The notes below the pieces were generated by a model. That model did no database searches and was not told the DNA's origin. It saw only the letters and a program-made list of their open reading frames with translations. Made by a program: the position numbers and the translations under genes. 64,000 nucleotides of DNA from positions 32,108,501 to 32,172,500 of the forward strand of contig JAPTOF010000002.1 in assembly GCA_028554755.1 (NCBI GenBank). Direction: 5' to 3'. This stretch comes from Cordia subcordata (lineage: Eukaryota; Streptophyta; Magnoliopsida; Boraginales; Cordiaceae). Each line of letters begins with the position of its first letter. The first letter of the stretch is position 1. Shown one piece after another: positions 37,648-47,623 of this stretch.

Positions 37648-37923
37648 ATGGCAGTTGGCAACAAGCTGATGAGTCCCTCTACTTCAATGAAGAAAACTTG
37701 TTGCATCTTGATTCTTGTACTACTGATGGTGTCCGCACAATTAGGCGGTGCCCATGGCCGTGCCCTTCGAGCAGTGACTAGTGGCGCGGAAGAAGTTAAT
37801 TCCATGGCCACGACTAGCATTCCCGTCTCTTCCAGCAACTACTCTAGCAGCATTCGCAATACGATAAGGAGCTTAATATACAAGTTGGCTTCTGGACCAA
37901 GCCCCAGAGGACCTGGCCATTAG
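37648..37923 (+). CDS. PIP secreted peptide precursor (SGPSPRGPGH)
   Basis: A single-exon precursor of 91 residues. A hydrophobic stretch (about 17-33, CCILILVLLMVSAQLGG) gives a signal peptide with cleavage near 36, a Ser/Thr-rich variable region follows, and the protein ends exactly with LASGPSPRGPGH. This is the PIP1/PIP2 type of the PAMP-induced peptide family, whose mature C-terminal peptide amplifies immunity and salt-stress signalling in Arabidopsis through RLK7. Met14 is a possible alternative start that would shorten the leader, but Met1 is the first ATG after the TATA box. Another PIP-type gene lies 6.1 kb upstream on the other strand. Confidence 0.92.
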   Translation: MAVGNKLMSPSTSMKKTCCILILVLLMVSAQLGGAHGRALRAVTSGAEEVNSMATTSIPVSSSNYSSSIRNTIRSLIYKLASGPSPRGPGH

Positions 37924-40900
37924 ACGAGTTTGCAGATTCTTCAGCCTTTTGAGCTTTGCGAATTGTAATCTTAGAGAATTTTCCCAGGTTACAAAAGGGT
38001 AGAATATAATATGCATCATGTGAATACGTAGGTGGTCAGTCAATACGTACAAGATATCGATTCATTCTTGATTTTTTATTTTTTGGTTTCGTCCTCGATG
38101 ATCAATATGTTGTATTCTTTTTCTCTGATAAATACATGAAACAAAGTCTTATTCAGAAGAAATGTCCTTGTCTGATCTTTGTTAAATTTTTTGTAGATAT
38201 TTTAGTTTTCCTATGGATGTGTTTTTTGGACGACTAAATATGCTTGAAACTAAAACTTGCTGATGGGAAGAAATGACCCCATTTAATTTTTTCTGCAGTA
38301 GTGTACAAATATGTTTTAGGAGATCTAGACGATAGATCTTTTAGCTGTATATTTTCCTTTGATTTGCAGTAGCAAATAATTCTATCAAGATTACAACCGT
38401 GTATAATTATATTAGCACTTGTATCTCAAATTTTATCCATTCAAAGTAGTTAATTTCAAGTTATTGATTAAATACACGCACAACGCTTATCTATAGACTA
38501 ATCATTCGTCATACAACCCACTGTTCTGGAAAATCACAAGAGTAGCTGTGAATTACAAATTAAGGGTACGGTTCATACGTTGAGCTTAAGCCATGAGAAA
38601 TATGAGCATGATTTCTAAGAGTTCTCATGAGTGTTATAAGGATGGCAGAAAAGTTTTCTTCTTTTTCTTTTTCTTGGTGAAAATAAGAGAGCAATTAAGT
38701 TCCATCGGATTAGAAATAAGCAAAATCTTTCAAAGCATGCGTTCTGCCACTATTAATAATTTTGACTCAGTCCCACAAATGAGAACCCAAAATTTGACTA
38801 TCTAATAAATCTTTGTGAAATAGGTTGTCTTTGAAGGAACAATAAATTCCTCAACACACGCGAGCAATAGTTTTATTTGATTCTGGGGACAGATTTTGTC
38901 ATGAGTGATAATTTCTACAGAAGATTTGTATTTATGAAAATAGTTTTAAAATATTTTATTAATTATACATACAAAGGCCTGCGGAAAATCATTGCCGGTG
39001 ATGCATGCAGAGCATACCTCTTTCAATTCACACTTAATAGTCAGGCTCGAGGTTCACATGTACAACAATCGTTAGAGCAAGTCCAACCACTTATCTTAAA
39101 ACTCTCTTTACTCCAAATGTAGGAATTTATTTAGGGATAAATGATCTCAACAAATTTCTTACATTTATCTTTACATGTAGAGATAAAAAGTTTATCCTTT
39201 AAAATAATTTTTTATATTCCCACATCCAAAGATAATAAACCCAACTCCTAAAATAATATTAGAAAATTTTTGAAATAGAAAAAATTGTTGGAGTAAAACT
39301 GAAATGCAAATTCCCTTAAGCAGGAATTTGATTAAAGGTCGAGAAACATTTAGAGTAAAATTGAAATAAGAAATCCATACATATAAGAAAATGCTAGAAT
39401 CAATTAAATTCTTTAAATATTAAAAAAAAAAAATAGGAATCCGTTGAAATTGGCCTTGAGGAAGAAAAGAAAAGAATAAACATGTGCTTGCGTGTGCTAC
39501 TTGATATTGAGAAAACTAGCTAGTGCCAGCACAACTTAGAACCCACGAGCAACTGACTAACAGCAAAATAATTTTCGACAACGCAAACATTCAACTTCAA
39601 CATAAGGCTATTCAAAGAGGTTGACTGTGTTAACGGTTAAATTTTTTTACAAGTTCATATGAAAAACTCTGTACATAAAAATCCCGTTACGTGCAATATC
39701 CAATTGTTTTTGTATCAAGTATGAAAATGGAAATGTTTATATTCAATGGCATCCTAAAAGAAGTATAGACACGCCTCATTCCGACAAAAGAGCCCCCAGA
39801 AATTGACTCTCAGTTCCGATGGTATATTCTGTTACAAGTAGAGGGCGTTTTGTTAATTAATCTCTTTGTTCCAAGAGGAAAAACAGGAGTTCAACACTGG
39901 AAGCATTTGCTAGAGATGCTACTTTGACTATTCTGGACAAGTTACATGTGCATTTGCTGAGATATCAATAGTATATATTAAATACATTGACGAAAACTTT
40001 CAAGATTTTCGCCTACAATACAAAAGAAAATTTAACGTGGTTGTACGAGTTCTAAATATATAGTATCATGTCCTGCATATCTCATTACCGATAGTTTTCA
40101 AATTTTCAAACACTTGTGATACTCGTGTCTCTCTTCCGTATGGCCAATGATAGTGTTCAAATTTTCAGATTATAACGAAGTAATGGAGCATTCCCAAAGT
40201 TTAACTAATTTCATGAATTAAAAGAAAAAGAGAAAGACATTATGTGCAGCATTAAGCTTTGTGTAACCCACTAGTTGTGGAATTTATGTCGCCCAAGGAA
40301 TTTGAACTATCAAACCATCATTTTTGTTTTTTGTTTTTTTTTTAAAATTTTATCCACACAAGAGATCAAATATTAAAACAAGTGGGCTTACGATCAGAGG
40401 CCGACAGTACGGAGATGGGATTACCAAGCGCCTTCAGCCCAACAACAAGAGGTTGTAAAGTATCCACCCACGAAAAAAGACAAACAGGTGACAGATCAAC
40501 AAAAAAAACAGATTAGTGGCCCAAACGTATAAAACAAACGGACCAAAGTCCAACAGGACGCCAAAAGAGCATGCCAGAGGCCTGCCTACACCAAGCCGAA
40601 ATAGGTTAAAAGTCCAAAAATCCAAGAATAGGCTACGGACGACATAATTCAGTTTGCCAAGATGCCAGGTGCAACTGCCTGCGCTAATGCCCTCAATTCC
40701 AGCACCATTAGAGGCTTTGAATCAGAGAAAACTTCAGAGGGACGACTAATTCCGAGTAGTGGAAGTACCCATCTCCCCCTACAATGACATAGGTCAGCCC
40801 CCTTACCTAAATCATCTATGCAGATAATAGCAATGAAACACATAAATTAAGGTATGGAAATGCAGCCAGTACTTCAGATATCCTCATTTACTTAAAATAA

Positions 40901-42133
40901 ATCAATCTCCACCATGAAGCGAATGGGCGCGCTATGCCGCGGGTCAGTTTCAGCCTTTCAGCGGGGGCCGAAGAGAAACCAGAAGAATGATTCATTTGGA
41001 TCAACCGACGAGCATTTTCAGCCGAAAAACTATGAATCAACGGAATGTCTTCCACTTAAGCATACCACTCCAAGAATGAATGAATGCAAGACTTGGTAAT
41101 AACTACTCAAGTGATGTGTGAATACAAAATGCACCAACAAATTCGAAGCATCGCCGCACTAGAGACAGTAATGCTGCAGCAGGCCTACTCATTAACCATA
41201 CATGCAGGACTACTTAATAACCATACATGTCTAACTAATACTGATATTTATTCAGAAGCTTAAGCCATCATCGGTGAAGATAACATTCCTGCATTCGCAG
41301 TATGCGTCTTGCAAGCCCAGAACCTGCGCTAGAGCAGCTAATCCATTGATCTATAAGTTAAGAGTCAGTTCCCAACTGCAAAAACACTGCATTCTTGGCA
41401 AATCTTGGCACAAAGCCAATATTCTGGCACTAGAAAGGTAAATCACTTTCCACAAAATCAATAAGCTAACTATGATGAGGCATCCTGCTAACAGATACAA
41501 AGAAGAAAAGTAAGCGGATCAAGCTTAAAATCTCCTATCACATAGCATCTTAGTATTTTCCAATTGCAACCCAAATAGGCATCTGGCATTGTTAACTGAA
41601 ATCTCGAAATGACTACATATAGATCACTCACTAAACATAACAAGTAATTCAAATAATTCAGCAATCACACATACACCCAGAACAGAATGCTTATACCCAA
41701 GCACAATAACTTGATCAATATGACACTATGCAAATTTCAATTTAGCACAAACCATCAAGTGACAAAAGCAAGGAACTTACATATACTGCTTCTTTAACAT
41801 TTACTTCAAGAGAAAGGCATCACTTATTCAGCACATTTCCGTAAATAATTACCAATGCCAAGCAATGCAACATTAACAATCAGATAATTGACCCTCTATA
41901 ATTTGGTGAAATAAAGATAAGAGTCAGATAACTATACTACCAAGAAGTGCAGAAAGAGAAAATTTAAGGAGGCAAATAATTATAAATACTAAAATAAAAT
42001 ATAACATATATTTATCATCCGAAAATTTAATATATAATATCCGTAAACAGTAAAAATAGATCTCAATTTGCGAGAGGTTCGGTATCCATCCCTGCTATCC
42101 GCTTGTACCAAAGAAGAACACTCTAGAAACCTT
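37924..42133. other. Intergenic region
   Basis: The PIP 3' flank, then 4 kb without a supportable gene. 40380-41350 is less AT-rich, with several 60-odd-codon frames of no recognisable family; it may be an old repeat or a non-coding transcript, which I cannot tell. The end is the 3' UTR side of the minus-strand WPP gene. Confidence 0.45.
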
Positions 42134-42579
42134 TCACTCCTCACTCTTAACACCATCACCATCACCATCAACAACAACACCAGCAGCCTCCTCCACGGCC
42201 GGCTCCTCAGGCCCTTTCTTCACCTCTTCCGCCAGCGGAGCTGCCGGAGTAGAAGCCGCAGTGGTGCTGGAAGAACCAGATCTGGACTTAGCGGAATCAA
42301 GCATACGCTTACTGATCTCCTTAGAGTAAACCTGAAGAATCTCAATGCCGTCTCCGTCCCCGTCTCCGTCAGGACATGATGCGCCAACACCTGCGGCAGC
42401 GAAGGCCTCCTCCTCAAGTTGCTTGGCTAAATCTGCAGCCTCTTCATGTGGAAGGGTGCCGTATCGTTTGGAGAGGACAGATGGGGAAGAGAGTGTTTCA
42501 ATTAAGCGTTTGACGACGGCGTCGCGAGTGCGTTGCGTTGGAGGCCAGATGCTGAAGGATATATTGGGAATTGTCTTCT

Positions 42580-42612
<33 letters not shown>

Positions 42613-42658
42613 CGCTTTGTTGGGCTGATTGGAGCGTTTGGGCTTCAGTCTCGGCCAT
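42134..42658 (-). CDS. MAF1: WPP-domain protein (MFP1 attachment factor 1 type)
   Basis: A minus-strand single-exon gene of 174 residues. The WPP domain (about 33-120) shows FSIWPPTQRTRDAVVKRL, SKRYGTLPHEEAADLAKQLE and a later EILQVYSKEISKRML helix. This domain targets plant WPP proteins and RanGAP to the nuclear envelope, through WIP and MFP1-like partners. The start MAETEAQ was chosen since it matches the family's acidic MAETE leader; an in-frame ATG 23 codons upstream (42727) would add a His/Gln-rich, family-foreign extension. A poly-Thr run (17-26) is coded by a pure trinucleotide repeat. The tail is Glu/Pro/Ala-rich with DGDGDG repeats and is probably disordered. Confidence 0.93.
42581..42611. 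repeat. Coding (GTT)n microsatellite
   Basis: An uninterrupted GTT repeat; on the minus strand it codes the Thr10 run near the N-terminus of the WPP protein. The length is expected to vary between alleles without changing the frame. Confidence 0.85.
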
Positions 42659-43114
42659 TGTTGTTCGTTGTTGATGATGTTGTTGAGGTTTGTGGTGGTG
42701 TCTGATCTTCTTGTTCGCGATGATCAATGTTGTCTTTTATTTTTGAAACGAATATATAAATACAAATGATAATAATAACGATAATAATTAAAACTAGAGA
42801 ACACTGAGCGCGTCAGTATTTGCTTTGCGCTTCTAAAATATGGCTCAAGATATTGCCAAGGTTGCTTTTGATGTTACCATTTGACCAATAATATGCTTTA
42901 AGGTGTGGATCAAATTTTAATCCGATTGCTACATAATTTCAATAGAAACTATTAAATAGTTAGCGTGCCACTTGTGGTTTTTTTTTTTTTATATATATTC
43001 ATCTTTTTTTTAATTTAATTAGTAATACAAACATATTACTTAATGAATTGAAGGATGGACTTATAAAAATACGTGAAATATAATGAACTTAAAAATCATA
43101 CATATTTCTTGAAT

Positions 43115-43146
<32 letters not shown>

Positions 43147-43811
43147 CATGATGAACTTACGGGATTTTCTCACGGTATATTTCATGCGTTAAAATTCTTT
43201 TTCATTTAATTCTTTCCTATTTTTTTAAATTAGGACACATATATGGCTGGCCTTCTATTTACTTTATGGATTGCTGATCATTTTGGAGCCCTCTGGAAGT
43301 GCGGCAGCGTGGTGAGGCCCAGTTTGGGTGTCGTCATGGTGACTGATCATCTTCAATGATCGATCATGGATTAACCAGAGGCCGGATAATAGTGGACGTC
43401 ATGTGAGAAAGACATTTTGATTTTCATTAAAATTGTTCTTCGCTTTGCTGTCTGCTTTTCTTTTTTTTTTTTTTTTCTTTTCCTTTGGTTAGGTTGTGAT
43501 TATCAAAAGATAAGAGGAAAAACTTTTGCGTTGGTTGAGTGTAACCTATAACTTGACTTGGATGAACATTAATGCTAGCTTTGTGAATGATTACGATGTT
43601 CTCATTAGCCATTGAAATTTCAAATGGATTTAAAGTTAAACAAGTCAATTACAACAACCATAATACGTAAAATAATAACACACTTATATAAACTGATTTT
43701 TAAAAAAAATAAAAATAATTAATCTTTTAAATTTCAGTAGATCGGGAAACTTTCTTTTTGGTTTTTGGGGTCAAATGAAATTCATTAATGATCCGGAGAT
43801 AGCACAAACAT
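42659..43811. other. WPP gene promoter and intergenic region
   Basis: The first ~120 bp are the WPP leader and a TATA-like ATATATAAATA at about 42751. An (AT)n microsatellite lies at about 43117-43142. The rest is unrecognised. Confidence 0.45.
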
Positions 43812-44025
43812 TTAGCCAATTCCAGTTGGATTCTTATCCCTCCAGAGAAGGTCAAGTAGAGGGTGAGGTACCACTCCTGCCCAGTTTCTAGCCAATTCGC
43901 CTGAAAGGGAAACTTTTGATTGATTTGCCGTCCTACGAACACAGTGGCATTTGACATCATCAAAACTAGAATCAATCATCTTGATATTTTCGAGAACACG
44001 GTCTAGTTTCCAATATGTGGAAAGC
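43812..44025 (-). pseudogene. RNase H-like (RVT_3) fragment, probably LINE-derived
   Basis: A minus-strand frame ending at the TAA at 43812-43814 contains MIDSSFDDVKCHCVRRTANQ, followed by a WAGVVPHPLLDLLWRDK tail. The spacing resembles the C-terminal end of plant RVT_3 / LINE RNase H domains (a variable helix, H-VRR-AN, then W..P..LL.LL..D). A TAG at about 44014-44016 breaks the frame upstream and no start is seen, so it is a remnant. It lies just beyond the 3' end of the P450 gene at 44090. An unrelated origin is possible. Confidence 0.4.
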
Positions 44026-44089
44026 CTTTTCTAGGTGACTGTCATGAGGACTACACTCGTCATTAGCTCGATACTGCATGCGTTTTGAA

Positions 44090-45677
44090 TCAGAGTTGAG
44101 AGAGGAGGTTGATCATGGAAGACCGTGGCCTATACAGTGCCTGCAAGGGGTTAACCATTGCCATCGTTAGCCCACTCCCCTCTTCCAAGTCTACAAATTC
44201 AGGGCCCAACCTTTCCCAATCAAAGCACTGGATGAATGTCCCCAGTGTCAACCCCATAAACCGCATAGCCAAGCCAGAACCAGGGCAGGCTCTTCTTCCC
44301 GTTCCAAATGGAACGAATTTAAAACCTTCACATCCCAATTCTTTCCCTTCAAACCTTCCTGGAATAAACCTGGTAGGCTCTTCCCACACATTAGGGTCTC
44401 TGTGAATTGCCCAAGCATTCACTAACAAAGTCGTGCCTCGAGGAATGTCCAATCCTTGCACGGTGCAGTCTGCAGAGGAAAGACGAGGCACGAGGAGTGG
44501 TCCAACTGTGTACAGCCTTACAGTCTCGTTGATTATGCAGTAGAGGTAAGGTAACTTAGCGAGATCTGAATCCTCTAGCAATCGTCCAGGCGGGACATGG
44601 TTGTCTATCTGGTTTCTGGCTTTCTGCAGAACCTCAGGGTGATTTAACAGAAGTGACATTGCCCACTCCATGGTAAGTGCTGTAGTGTGTGTTCCTGCAT
44701 TGAACATGAACTGAAAAAAATATTCACAATTCTATTAGTGTCAACACAACGGATTGTTGAAGAAATAAATCAGAAGGAAAATCAGGACCCAAAATTTGGT
44801 GAACCTTAGTGAAAAACTGGCTCACCAGTATCATTCCTTTAAGGATTTCGTCTGTGTAGTATTCAGGCTCAGCTTCCTGCACAGATAATAACGTCTGAAT
44901 CATAGTCTTCCTTTGTTCGCCTGATGGCAAGCCAGCTTCACTTCTCCTAGCCTCGTCTATAAGACCCTGCAGTAATTCCTCTCTTTCCTTGTGCAAATTC
45001 AACAAATTCTTTTCCATCCCGTTAGAACCAATCCACCTCAAGATTGGAATATAGTCACGCATATTCATGCCTAGCAAATTAGCAGCAAACATATCAAACG
45101 GCCCGGACCAACGCTTTCCCGCGACCATCTTCATGACCAAATTGTAGGCCAATTCCAACAACGCAGAACGCAAGTCTGCTCTCCCGATCCCATCCTCACA
45201 GCCTGATAACAGCTTTCGGGCTATGTGACGTATTTCTTCAGTTCGGACAGAGGAAGAATTATGGAGGCTGATGGAAGAAAAGATTTGGACGTTTGCAACA
45301 CGTCGAAGCTTACGCCAATGTTCACCATAAGGGGCAAAACCAAGAGTGGTGTAATTATAGCTAAGATGGTCGCTAGCAACTGACTTGGGACGGTTTGAAA
45401 AGATAATATCATTGTTTGTGAAACATTGCTCAGCAATGGATGGAGAGGAAACGACAACAACTGGACGAGAACCAAATTTGAGGTAAACGATGGGTCCGTA
45501 TTTTTTTCCGAGAGCTTCGAGGGCTCGGTGTGGTGGTCCCCTGACCAGGTGGAGGTGGCCAATTATTGGGAGAGCTGGTGGACTTGGTGGTAGCTTTCTG
45601 TTTAGTGGGGTGATATATTTGAGAATGAAGAAGATGGAGAAGATTAATAGGAATGCACACAATAATATGTCCATCAT
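44090..45677 (-). CDS. Cytochrome P450, CYP81-type, with atypical motifs
   Basis: On the minus strand, exon 1 is 45677-44826 and exon 2 is 44710-44090, joined in phase 0 over a 115-bp GT-AG intron at the position normal for CYP81 genes; about 490 residues. There is an N-terminal membrane anchor (about 3-22) and the proline hinge [14 protein letters not shown]. The heme loop FGTGRRACPG with Cys426 and the ExxR motif ETVR (346-349) are intact. Three normally conserved sites differ: the I-helix reads AGTHTT with His292 instead of Asp/Glu, the K-helix tail reads YTVGP instead of YPPxP, and the PERF motif reads PGRF. CYP81 enzymes hydroxylate flavonoids, glucosinolates, lignans or xenobiotics at the ER. 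The gene is open throughout, so either a changed activity or early decay is possible. Its paralogue is 53262-55378. Confidence 0.9.
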
Positions 45678-46867
45678 TGTTTGTTGAAGATGGAGTACTC
45701 TTGTTTAGCATTTCATGCCAACCTCCATACTTATTGACGATCGAGTTCTTAATGGCTTTCATGGTCAACCAATCAGGCTTTTCTACGTTATATGTAAGCT
45801 TAACGTATGTAAGCAGTGATGTCTTATCACGTGGGATCTTCTCATTCCTCTTTATTCTACAATTGGAAGATTCCATGGCATACAAGTGATCATCGAACAC
45901 ACAGCTAGGTATGTAATGGTAATTGCCAGTGGTAATAATGAAGTGAATTGAGGTAAAAAAAAAAAGAAAAGGATTAATAAAAAAATTATCTTCTACCAGC
46001 TCGGGGACAAGGCATGCAATGGACAATGGTAATTGCAAGTGTTGCAGCAGTGTTTCATTTTGTCCATTCCCACGCGAGGTAGCACTTTATGTATTTTAGT
46101 CAAAAAGAGAGAGTGCAAAAAGGTTACCAATTTTAGCATATGTGATGCCTAATATATTTCTTTAACAAGCGACCACATTGTTAAATGTTAATGTTGTGCC
46201 GGACATGAATTAAGCAAACTGTTTATTTTCTAACAAGAGGTGCTTGAATGAATTTTGTTACAAGCTAATGACAGCTAAAGCTACCGTGTGTTTTGCAACT
46301 AAGTACGACATGTACTGCCCCCAGTCCGCAGAGGTGATACAGTTTAAGTTTGTAGGAAAAGGTTTTGTGAATTTAATTACTATGCTTAAAAATAGGACAA
46401 CCATGTGGAAGTAGCTCTCAGTGCAAGCAAGGATTTGTTTTAGAAAAGTAGCGAACCAAACTTTACATACAATGTGAGCTAACACAGCGAACTCCACACA
46501 GTAGCTAGTTGGCGTTCAAGTTCCAAGGGGTTGAAGAAAATGATGCTGCTGGCATTACAGATTCCACGTATTGGCGTGGAAAAGTATAAAACACACACGA
46601 TGACCTTTACTGTCAGATTCTGAAGATCCGGGCTTATTTTTCCTAAAGCCAAACGCCAAGCAACCTCTTTCCTTTTGCGGAATGACAATTTTTTTTGGAG
46701 GTGAGCACGAAGTTGAAGTAAACTTTGCCGTAGACTGGACACAACTCCAGATCCACCAATTTGGATCTTGTGCTTAATATCATTTAGACATTTTCTGATG
46801 TGTAGTGTAACAATTTTAAGTCCAAAAGATGTGTCTGTCCCGAAAGATTGGCCTGTTAAGTGGAAAC
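45678..46867. other. Upstream region of the 44090-45677 P450
   Basis: The presumed promoter of the minus-strand P450, truncated at its far side by the copia insertion at 46868. The open frames here (including a 202-codon one overlapping the P450 start in another frame) have no recognisable content. The target-site copy gaaac is at 46863-46867. Confidence 0.5.
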
Positions 46868-47597
46868 TGTTGGGTGTTTTTGTTTGTACCTCAAAAGAAA
46901 TAGAATATTTCTCACATTGGAAAAGTTATAAATCTCACTTTATATTAGATTTCACTCTAGTGGGCTTGTAAAAGAAAGGATAAGGGGTTGGGCTCGCGCG
47001 CATGAGATTTGGGCCGATAGTTCAAATTGGTGGATTTGGCCCCCCCTGCGGGCAAGATATACGTGAGGCCCGGTCCAAGCCACTTTTTAAATTTATTATT
47101 TTTTATTTTCAGAAGAAAGTTTATTTTTAGCCTTAACGGAATAGTTCGAATTTTCCTCTTGGTGTTTCATTTTTTGAACAAGTAAAACATGTGCTTAAAA
47201 GTCTACCTGCAATTCCTCTTTAGCTGTTGAAGACCAGGTATTTCTCACTTTCCGCTGCACCTTTTTCGAGCTACTCTGTTGAGCCTGAAGCCTATAAATA
47301 GCCCTCCATTCCAAGCTAAATGCATATAAAAAAATTCTTCTCTTGTACTCTGTTAAATTCTTCTCATGTACTAAGACTGCTGGGTATTTTTTCTTTCAAG
47401 TTTCTTTTGCTGTTCCTGTACCTAGTTCAAAACTAGAAGAGCTTGTTGAATCCTGGGGGATGCGCTTTCAGTTGGGCGAAATATCCTTAAGGACAGTGTT
47501 CATAACACGCCTCAAGCTACTATCTGTTTTTGCTACATTACTTTTGCACTTGTTCTACTGTTGAATTTATTTTCTTTAGACTATTTTTTTGACAACA
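46868..47597 (+). repeat. 5' LTR of the copia element
   Basis: 730 bp, bounded by TGTTGGGTG and GACAACA. It shares its whole length with the 3' LTR apart from small indels and a duplicated block present only in the 3' copy. A TATA-like CCTATAAATAGCCC occurs near 47290, a probable promoter. Confidence 0.92.
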
Positions 47598-47623
47598 ATC
47601 TTAAGGATATTTTCTACTACATA

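Noticed and set aside
42659..42727. Upstream in-frame ATG of the WPP gene
   Set aside because: The extension is His/Gln-rich and foreign to the family, while the internal MAETE start matches known WPP/MAF1 proteins.
45430..46038. 202-codon minus-strand frame over the P450 start
   Set aside because: A different frame of P450 exon 1 plus upstream DNA; it has no recognisable domain.
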